This document shows positions 1 to 4,760 of a DNA stretch of 5,829 nucleotides, in pieces. The notes under the pieces are model-generated. The model ran no database searches. It worked only from the letters and a program-made list of their open reading frames with translations, and was not told the DNA's origin. Source of the stretch: JAIBBG01 sp046304755 (lineage in GTDB: Bacteria > Bacteroidota > Bacteroidia > Flavobacteriales_D > Sanyastnellaceae); assembly GCA_046304755.1 (NCBI GenBank), contig JBKCDO010000284.1, forward strand, positions 1-5,829. The letters run 5' to 3'. The position numbers and the translations under genes are program-made. Numbering within the stretch: the first letter of the stretch is position 1; each line of letters begins with the position of its first letter.

Positions 1-1
1 C

Positions 2-403
2 ACCTGGACTGTCCCCACGGGATGGGTCATCCAGAGTGGTCAGGGTACAGCGAGCATCACGGTGCTCTGCAACGGCACAAGCGGCAACGTCCGCGTGCGC
101 TCGTTGAACGCCTGCGGAAACTCCGGTTTACGTTCACTGGCAACAACACCCAAAGCATGCGGTACGACGGCCATGCCGATGCAGCTCGAACTCTGGCCGA
201 ACCCAACCAGCGATCGCGTGTTCTTCGCCCACGGCGATAACCAGCCTGACCACCTACACATCTACGACATGCTCGGCCGCGACGTGTACAGCGGCAACTG
301 GCTACCTGAGTTCGACGTCACCGGCCTTGCCGGCGGCATCTACTTCGTGCGCGCTACGTATCAAGGCGAGAGTGTGGTGAAGAGGATGGAAGTGGTGAGG
401 TAG
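2..403 (+). CDS. C-terminal part of a secreted protein with PKD-like repeat and T9SS type A sorting domain (5' truncated)
   Basis: Frame 2 is open from the window edge to the TAG stop at 401-403, giving 133 visible residues; the start lies upstream. Residues 1-50 (TWTVPTGW..., GTASITV, SGNVRVRSLNACG) resemble the PKD-like/immunoglobulin-like repeats common in large Bacteroidota surface proteins. From about residue 61 the sequence matches a type A T9SS C-terminal domain: PNPTSD at 66-71, then a DMLGRDV strand, a TGLAGGIYFVRA segment and a final VVKRMEVVR strand. In known systems this domain directs a Sec-exported protein through the type IX translocon and is usually removed as the protein is released or attached to the surface. 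The catalytic or adhesive part is missing, so the substrate cannot be named. The sampled stretch is GC-richer (about 62%) than the purE sample. The GTG at 62 is an internal valine codon, not a start. The gene ends just before an array and a terminator, so it is probably the last gene of its transcript. Confidence 0.88.
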   Translation, partial: TWTVPTGWVIQSGQGTASITVLCNGTSGNVRVRSLNACGNSGLRSLATTPKACGTTAMPMQLELWPNPTSDRVFFAHGDNQPDHLHIYDMLGRDVYSGNWLPEFDVTGLAGGIYFVRATYQGESVVKRMEVVR

Positions 404-428
404 GGACTGGGGACTGGGGACTGGGGAC
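403..428. repeat. Heptanucleotide tandem array, unit GGGGACT (about 3.7 copies)
   Basis: The unit GGGGACT is repeated without interruption: GGGACT at 403-408, full units at 409-415 and 416-422, and GGGGAC at 423-428. It begins on the last base of the upstream stop codon and ends 13 bases before the terminator stem. It has no coding capacity. Its complement (unit CCCCAGT) resembles the short tandemly repeated heptamers described from cyanobacterial genomes; that comparison is from memory. The role is unknown; slippage-prone microsatellite-like DNA is the simplest reading. Confidence 0.85.
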
Positions 429-441
429 AAATGACTAATGA

Positions 442-479
442 AAAAAGGCCTGCGTTGAGAGATCAATGCGGGCCTTTTT
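442..479. terminator. Strong bidirectional intrinsic terminator
   Basis: The left arm at 442-456 (AAAAAGGCCTGCGTT) pairs with the right arm at 465-479 (AATGCGGGCCTTTTT) around an 8-base loop at 457-464 (GAGAGATC). All 15 positions pair in RNA if two G-U wobbles are allowed. The stem ends in a T-run on the plus strand and, because the left arm begins with a run of A at 441-446, in a U-run for minus-strand transcripts too. It most likely ends the transcript of the T9SS-domain gene and insulates purE from it. Confidence 0.9.
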
Positions 480-512
480 CATTCGCCACGGTTGGTGAGC
501 GGAGCCGAACCA

Positions 513-547
513 CGCCAATCGCCAATCGCCATTCGCCACTCGCCACT
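513..547. repeat. Heptanucleotide tandem array, unit CGCCAAT/CGCCATT/CGCCACT (5 copies)
   Basis: Five contiguous 7-bp units can be read: CGCCAAT at 513-519 and 520-526, CGCCATT at 527-533, and CGCCACT at 534-540 and 541-547. The first four bases and the fifth (A) are constant; positions 6 and 7 vary. A single related copy (ATTCGCCAC) sits at 481-489 immediately after the terminator, and the same nine bases recur at 531-539. The array lies 34 bp before the purE start, where promoter upstream elements would be expected. The frame of purE is open across it, but the translation there is unlike the PurE family. Confidence 0.85.
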
Positions 548-555
548 CCTCTTCG

Positions 556-563
556 TATTTTCG
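556..563 (+). promoter_or_regulatory. Weak candidate Bacteroidota-type -7 element for the purE run
   Basis: TATTTTCG matches seven of eight positions of the Bacteroidota -7 consensus TAnnTTTG. It would place the transcription start near 570, with a leader of about 12 nt before the purE ATG. I see no TTG or TTTG at the expected -33 spacing; that position falls inside the 7-bp array. Similar matches occur by chance, so this is only a candidate. Confidence 0.25.
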
Positions 564-581
564 CGCTCAAATCCAAACAAC

Positions 582-1064
582 ATGGTCGGAATTATCATGG
601 GCAGTAAGAGCGACTTGCCGGTAATGCAGGAAGCAGCCGAAGCCCTTCAGCTTCTGGGAGTGCCTTATGAACTAACGATTGTCAGCGCGCACCGTACACC
701 CGAGCGCATGTTTGAATACGCTACTCAAGCGGCAGACCGTGGGATTAAGGTCATTATTGCAGGAGCCGGCGGCGCCGCGCATTTGCCCGGTATGACAGCT
801 TCCCTCTCCGCATTACCCGTGATTGGTGTTCCCATTAAATCTTCCAACTCCATTGATGGCTGGGATAGTGTGTTATCGATTTTGCAAATGCCGGCCGGAG
901 TTCCCGTGGCCACTGTTGCCCTCAATGGAGCACGCAATGCCGGTATTCTGGCAGCACAAATTATCGGTAGTCACGACCAGGCAACGTTACAGCGCATTGT
1001 GGCGTTCAAAGAAGAACTGAAAAACAAAGTCATGGAGGCCGTCAACGACCTCAACACGAAATAA
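582..1064 (+). CDS. purE: N5-carboxyaminoimidazole ribonucleotide mutase (PurE, class I)
   Basis: This 160-residue protein matches the usual length of PurE. The family rearranges N5-CAIR, made by PurK, to CAIR in de novo purine biosynthesis in the cytoplasm. Visible hallmarks are GSKSD at residues 7-11, the catalytic-histidine motif SAHRTP at 35-40 (H37), the glycine-rich phosphate-binding segment AGAGGAAHLPGM at 60-71, LPVIGVP at 78-84, and SIDGWDSVLSILQMP at 90-104, followed by VPVATVALNGARNAGILAAQI. The frame stays open upstream to 492, but those 30 codons run through the heptamer array and look nothing like PurE. The ATG at 582 places GSKSD where the family has it, and there is no Shine-Dalgarno sequence before it. 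No purK is in the window, so the mutase rather than the class II CAIR-carboxylating activity is inferred from overall resemblance. The gene heads a run, with the flavin reductase-like gene 19 nt downstream. Confidence 0.96.
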   Translation: MVGIIMGSKSDLPVMQEAAEALQLLGVPYELTIVSAHRTPERMFEYATQAADRGIKVIIAGAGGAAHLPGMTASLSALPVIGVPIKSSNSIDGWDSVLSILQMPAGVPVATVALNGARNAGILAAQIIGSHDQATLQRIVAFKEELKNKVMEAVNDLNTK

Positions 1065-1083
1065 TCACGCTCGTTCAAGACCT

Positions 1084-1974
1084 ATGCTATCTCTCGACCC
1101 CAAAGAACTTCCTCAGCCCAAACTGCATCAATACCTGCTGGGAGCTATTGGCCCGCGGCCCATCGCATTTGCCAGTACGATTGATCAAGAGGGACGTGCG
1201 AACCTTGCGCCCTATAGCTTCTTCAACGTCTTTAGTTCGAATCCGCCGATCCTGATCTTCTCACCGGCTCGCCGCGGCCGCGATAACACAACCAAACACA
1301 CGCTGGAGAACGCCATTGCTCACCGCGAATGTGTCATCAACATTGTCAACTACGACATGGTTGAGCAAATGTCGCTGGCCAGCACAGAATATCCCGCAGG
1401 AGTCAGTGAGTTTGAAAAAACCGGCCTTACACCCATCGCCTCGGATGTTGTGAAACCATTCCGCGTGAAAGAAGCCCCGGTGCAATTCGAATGCAAAATC
1501 AATGACGTCGTTGCCCTTGGAACGCAGGGCGGCGCCGGCAACCTGGTCATCTGCGAAGTCGTGCGCATCCATGTCGCTGAATCCATCTTGGATGAAGAAG
1601 GCCGAATTTCACCGATCAAGATGGATCAAGTAGCGCGTATGGGCGGTCATTGGTACACCCGCGCCAACAAAGGACTCTTTCAACTCCCCCAACCCATGAC
1701 GCAAATCGGAATCGGGTTCGATGCGCTGCCCGCTGATATCAAGACCTCGACCATCCTCACCGGTAACGAACTGGCGCAGCTGGCCGGTGTTGAAAGTCTT
1801 CCCAACGAAACCGAAGTGAATGAGTACAAACTCACCGAACTAGCCGATCTCTTCATGGAGTTCGAGGGAAAAGCCGCCGAGCTTGAGGTAGAACTCCACA
1901 AGAAAGCGAAAGCATTACTTCAGGATAAAAAAGTAACCGACGCCTGGATGACGTTATTGTCGTTCAATAACTAA
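1084..1974 (+). CDS. Flavin reductase-like FMN-binding split-barrel protein with C-terminal extension
   Basis: The 296-residue protein has an N-terminal flavin reductase-like domain at about residues 15-165. Seen there are the family entry motif GAIGPRPIAFASTID, the segment ANLAPYSFFNVFSSNPPILIFSP that typically lines the FMN site, and a hydrophobic segment ECVINIVNYDMVEQMSLAS. Later come GTQGGAGNLVICEVVRIHV and RMGGHWYTRANKGLFQLPQP. Family members bind FMN and act as flavin reductases or short-chain oxidoreductases; the substrate here cannot be told. The remaining 100 or so residues (GIGFDALPADIKTSTILTGNELAQLAG, then a charged probable helix) form an extension beyond the minimal domain. I recall similar long forms from Bacteroidota but cannot assign it a function. 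The start is ATG, 19 nt after purE, with no Shine-Dalgarno sequence. The TAA stop is followed directly by the TTG start of the next gene in the same frame. Confidence 0.9.
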   Translation: MLSLDPKELPQPKLHQYLLGAIGPRPIAFASTIDQEGRANLAPYSFFNVFSSNPPILIFSPARRGRDNTTKHTLENAIAHRECVINIVNYDMVEQMSLASTEYPAGVSEFEKTGLTPIASDVVKPFRVKEAPVQFECKINDVVALGTQGGAGNLVICEVVRIHVAESILDEEGRISPIKMDQVARMGGHWYTRANKGLFQLPQPMTQIGIGFDALPADIKTSTILTGNELAQLAGVESLPNETEVNEYKLTELADLFMEFEGKAAELEVELHKKAKALLQDKKVTDAWMTLLSFNN

Positions 1975-3012
1975 TTGCCATTGGCGTTGGAAAAAACACC
2001 CGCCAAAGGCGAATCAATCGATATCCTAAACGCCCTGCGGGCCCTGGCAGCAGTGATGGTTTGCCTGTTTCACGCTTCGTTTCTGATCGCACCCTTTTCT
2101 TCATTGACCAATCAAGTTCTTGATTTGGGACAGTTCGGCGTTTACGTGTTTTTCGTCATCAGCGGTGTGGTCATACCGCTTGCATTGGAGAAAGTAAATT
2201 ACCGGTTGAACGACTTTCCGATGTACATGGCTAAACGTATCGTTCGGCTCATGCCTCCGCTGATTGTTTCGGCAACCATCGTTGCGATAAGTTCCTGGTT
2301 TGCGCTGCATACAGATGCCATTACACTCCTTCACCAATGGTTGGCAAGCATTACGCTCACCGCACCGATTGTGAATGTCCCCTGGCTCAATGAAGTCTAC
2401 TGGACGTTGTATGTCGAGATGCAATACTATGTCTACATCGGACTGCTGTTTCCCTTTTTGCATCGCGCTTCCGACAAAAAACGAAGGGTGATTGTGTCGC
2501 TGATTTTAGTCTCTTCGTTCATCTCCTTATGGAGTCCCGGTTATGCACAATCCAAACTGCCCTTTCAGCTGCCGGTATTCGTGATGGGATTAATCACCTA
2601 CTTCCATTACCGAAACATCTTTTCCCGTAAAGAATATTTCGCATGGCTTGCGCTGAGCACCGGTGTTTGTTTCTACCTCAACGGATATCTACATGGATAT
2701 AGCTATTGGATTGGCATCATGGCGGCACTCACCTCGCTAACCATCGCTCATGTGCATCGTGGACCACGCCTGCTCAGTGCATTGGGTGAATACAGTTATT
2801 CATTCTACCTGATGCACTGGCCGGTCATTAGCGCCTTGTGCTTTCTGGCAGGAAATGTTCTTGAAACACTCTCGGGCGCGGTGATGACTTTTGTTGCAGT
2901 ATTGCTTGGATCTACAGTTGTTGCGCGACTCTTTTATTCACTCACCGAACAACCTGCACTCAGATGGTCACGACGCCTGCACTATAAACGCGCAGACAGT
3001 CAAAAGGACTGA
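1975..3012 (+). CDS. Acyltransferase family 3 membrane protein (OafA-like)
   Basis: This 345-residue multi-pass protein belongs to acyltransferase family 3, which transfers acetyl or other acyl groups to sugars of LPS, exopolysaccharide or other exported molecules in the inner membrane. Diagnostic features are LNALRALAAVMVCLFHA with the R-X10-H pair (R22, H33), GQFGVYVFFVISGVVIP at 52-68, AKRIVRLMPP at 86-95, NEVYWTLYVEMQYYVYIGLLFPF, and the late SYSFYLMHWPVI helix. Roughly ten hydrophobic segments follow one another, and the tail is basic (RWSRRLHYKRADSQKD). The start is unusual. No ATG lies between the preceding stop and the first membrane helix, and the first ATG codes a residue inside that helix. 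A TTG (1975, or alternatively 1981 or 1987) must therefore be used, or expression depends on translation of the gene before it. The acceptor molecule is unknown, since no glycan-synthesis genes are adjacent. Function at family level is secure; the exact start is not. Confidence 0.9.
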   Translation: MPLALEKTPAKGESIDILNALRALAAVMVCLFHASFLIAPFSSLTNQVLDLGQFGVYVFFVISGVVIPLALEKVNYRLNDFPMYMAKRIVRLMPPLIVSATIVAISSWFALHTDAITLLHQWLASITLTAPIVNVPWLNEVYWTLYVEMQYYVYIGLLFPFLHRASDKKRRVIVSLILVSSFISLWSPGYAQSKLPFQLPVFVMGLITYFHYRNIFSRKEYFAWLALSTGVCFYLNGYLHGYSYWIGIMAALTSLTIAHVHRGPRLLSALGEYSYSFYLMHWPVISALCFLAGNVLETLSGAVMTFVAVLLGSTVVARLFYSLTEQPALRWSRRLHYKRADSQKD

Positions 3013-3028
3013 ACCTAAGAACGATGCT

Positions 3029-4300
3029 TTAAGAATTGGGATTACCTTGTCTGGGCGGGCCGCCGCTGCGCTTTTTGAAAAAGCGTTTCTTCCCGTTTCC
3101 ACCCCCATTTCCTCCTCCATGACCATGGCGACGTGGTGGCGGAGTATCGGTAAGTTGTGGACCGGGACCAAGGAATACCGGAAGTGGCAGTTTTTCGATT
3201 TCGCGTTCGATGAGCTTTTCAATACGCTTAAATCCGCGCATATCATCGGGCGAAATGAGCGTGAGCGCCTCACCACTGCGTTGCGCGCGCGCTGTGCGAC
3301 CAATGCGGTGCACATAATCTTCGGCATCGCGCGGAACATCATAGTTAACGACCATATCGATGCCGTCGACATCGATGCCGCGACTAATCACATCCGTTGC
3401 CACCAGCACATTGATTTGCTTGTTGCGGAATTTGCGCATCACTTCTTCGCGCTGCTCTTGTTCAAGATCACTGGAAATGCGATCGGCTTGAACGCCGGAT
3501 TGCACGAGTTTGCGGTGCAAGGCACTCACGGCGTGTTTACGTGAGCAAAACACGATGATGCACTGATCTGCTCTTGCCGGATCTTTCAAGATGTGCAGCA
3601 TGAGCGATAGCTTCTGAGTATCATGCACGATGTAAGCCCCTTGCTTCACTTTTTCGGCAGGCTTGGAGATGGCGATACTCACCTGCTCCGGTTCATGCAT
3701 GAACGTCTTGGCCAATTGAGCGATGCCTTGAGGCATGGTGGCCGAAAACATCAGTGTTTGACGCTTATCGTTGACCGCTCGAATGATGCGAAACAAATCG
3801 GGTTGAAAGCCCATATCGAGCATGCGATCGGCTTCATCCAAAATCAAAAAACGCAAGCGAGAAAAATCCACGTGGCCTACGTTCATGTGTGATATCAAAC
3901 GACCGGGCGTAGCAATGATGATGTCTACACCGTTGACAATAGCCAGTTTCTCCTGATAAAAATCCTGCCCATCGCCGCCGCCATAGATGGCTACTGAAGA
4001 TGTCCCGGTGAAATACGAATAGGCCTCAACAGCTTGGTCGATTTGTAAAGCAAGTTCTCGTGTAGGAACAATAATGAGGGCTTGCGTCCCGGCATGATCA
4101 GGCTTGTCCATGATCATGTTCAAAATAGGGAGCACAAACGCCGCCGTTTTACCGGTACCTGTTTGTGCAATGCCAATCAGGTCTTTTCCCGAAAGTATAA
4201 TCGGGATACTCTGCGCCTGGATTGGAGTCGCTGTGTTGTAGTTCATCGAGAGAATGCCCTCGAGCAGCTCCGTATGCAGGTTGAGTTCGGTAAATTCCAA
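3029..4300 (-). CDS. RhlE-type DEAD-box ATP-dependent RNA helicase
   Basis: This 423-residue protein contains the full DEAD-box core. Motifs are the Q motif (F3 and TPIQAQSIP at 25-33), motif I AQTGTGKT at 45-52, Ia PTRELA at 79-84, GG, TPGR at 131-134, II DEAD at 155-158, III SAT at 186-188, IV IVFCSRK at 249-255, V ATDVISRGID at 301-310 and VI HRIGRTAR at 331-338. The tail from about 389 is glycine-rich and basic (RRHGHGGGNGGGNGKKRFFKKR), a typical RNA-binding extension of RhlE-like helicases. Such enzymes unwind short RNA duplexes in ribosome maturation, RNA decay or cold response. The Q-motif region reads NYNTATPIQ where GYxxPTPIQ is more usual. The start codon is TTG (CAA at 4298-4300 on the plus strand). 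It puts F3 at the family position, and no in-frame ATG lies between it and an in-frame TAG about 21 bases upstream. It follows the DUF3127 gene by 22 nt and is probably cotranscribed. RhlE is the closest named type, but a paralogue symbol cannot be chosen. Confidence 0.95.
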   Translation of the reverse strand: MEFTELNLHTELLEGILSMNYNTATPIQAQSIPIILSGKDLIGIAQTGTGKTAAFVLPILNMIMDKPDHAGTQALIIVPTRELALQIDQAVEAYSYFTGTSSVAIYGGGDGQDFYQEKLAIVNGVDIIIATPGRLISHMNVGHVDFSRLRFLILDEADRMLDMGFQPDLFRIIRAVNDKRQTLMFSATMPQGIAQLAKTFMHEPEQVSIAISKPAEKVKQGAYIVHDTQKLSLMLHILKDPARADQCIIVFCSRKHAVSALHRKLVQSGVQADRISSDLEQEQREEVMRKFRNKQINVLVATDVISRGIDVDGIDMVVNYDVPRDAEDYVHRIGRTARAQRSGEALTLISPDDMRGFKRIEKLIEREIEKLPLPVFLGPGPQLTDTPPPRRHGHGGGNGGGNGKKRFFKKRSGGPPRQGNPNS

Positions 4301-4322
4301 AATGAGTTGTGTTAGGGGCTAC

Positions 4323-4667
4323 TTAAAATGGGAGATCATCTTCCATTTCAGCAGCTGTAGGCGGCATCGGCGGCGGCATTGGAGCACCTGCAGGAGCAGT
4401 AGCTTCAGCGCCTTGTGTTTCCAATTTCCACGATACAAGCGAGTTGTAGTATTTGCCTTGATACTCGCGTCCGCGGATATCAAAGAACACCTTGATGCGA
4501 TCGCCGGGCTTATACGATGTGATCAAATTGCCCTTTTCTTTGAGCAATTCAAATTGAATGTCTTGTGGGTATTGTTCTTCCGTGGTAATGACAAATTCGC
4601 GCTTGGTAAAACCACTGGCGAAGGCCTGCTCGTCACGGATCAATTTTACTCTTCCAATCAGTTCCAT
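4323..4667 (-). CDS. DUF3127 small OB-fold-like protein with SSB-type acidic C-terminal tip
   Basis: This 114-residue protein resembles DUF3127, a small family I know mainly from Bacteroidota. Residues 1-84 form a compact beta-rich domain: MELIGRVKLI, GFTKREFVITTEEQYPQDIQFEL at 19-41, then GDRIKVFFDIRGREYQGKYYNSLVSWKLE at 55-83. This pattern is similar to single-stranded DNA-binding OB folds. A flexible Ala/Pro/Met-rich linker at about 87-106 follows, and the last residues are EMEDDLPF, closely like the DDDIPF tip with which bacterial SSB recruits partner proteins. I infer a nucleic-acid- or SSB-partner-binding role; no function is established to my knowledge. The ATG start is clear and no Shine-Dalgarno sequence is seen. 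A promoter-like TACTTTCG lies 20 nt upstream. The helicase gene follows after 22 nt, suggesting a shared transcript. It is too short and too divergent to be the main ssb gene. Confidence 0.85.
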   Translation of the reverse strand: MELIGRVKLIRDEQAFASGFTKREFVITTEEQYPQDIQFELLKEKGNLITSYKPGDRIKVFFDIRGREYQGKYYNSLVSWKLETQGAEATAPAGAPMPPPMPPTAAEMEDDLPF

Positions 4668-4687
4668 AGTTCGTTATGATTCATGTG

Positions 4688-4695
4688 CGAAAGTA
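4688..4695 (-). promoter_or_regulatory. Candidate Bacteroidota-type -7 promoter element for the DUF3127-helicase pair
   Basis: Read on the minus strand, TACTTTCG followed by CA matches seven of eight positions of the TAnnTTTG -7 consensus. It lies in the 93-bp gap between the EttA stop and the DUF3127 ATG and would give a leader of roughly 13-15 nt, typical for the phylum. No clear TTG sits at the -33 spacing. A similar TATTTTCG stands 18 nt before purE. Confidence 0.4.
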
Positions 4696-4760
4696 CCGCT
4701 TAAACAAGGTTTGCGCAGTGCTTCCGCATAATTTGTGAATATCTATCCTGTCGCTTTCGA

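Noticed and set aside
403..547. CRISPR-like or transposon-end interpretation of the two arrays
   Set aside because: Units are 7 bp with no spacers, and no transposase, cas gene or terminal inverted repeats are nearby.
492..581. Possible 30-residue N-terminal extension of PurE
   Set aside because: The frame is open only because it crosses the heptamer array. The residues have no resemblance to PurE, and the ATG at 582 fits the family start.
3086..3170. Low-complexity glycine/asparagine-rich tail of the helicase as a separate repeat element
   Set aside because: It is coding sequence for a GGGN-type RNA-binding tail usual in this helicase family, not an inserted repeat.
2891..3544. Long plus-strand open frame of 217 codons
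   Set aside because: It overlaps the acyltransferase end and lies antisense to a helicase with all its motifs. The translation has no recognisable domain, so it is a shadow frame.
4668..4760. Intrinsic terminator after ettA
   Set aside because: Only very short stems can be drawn and there is no U-run on the minus strand, so nothing is called.
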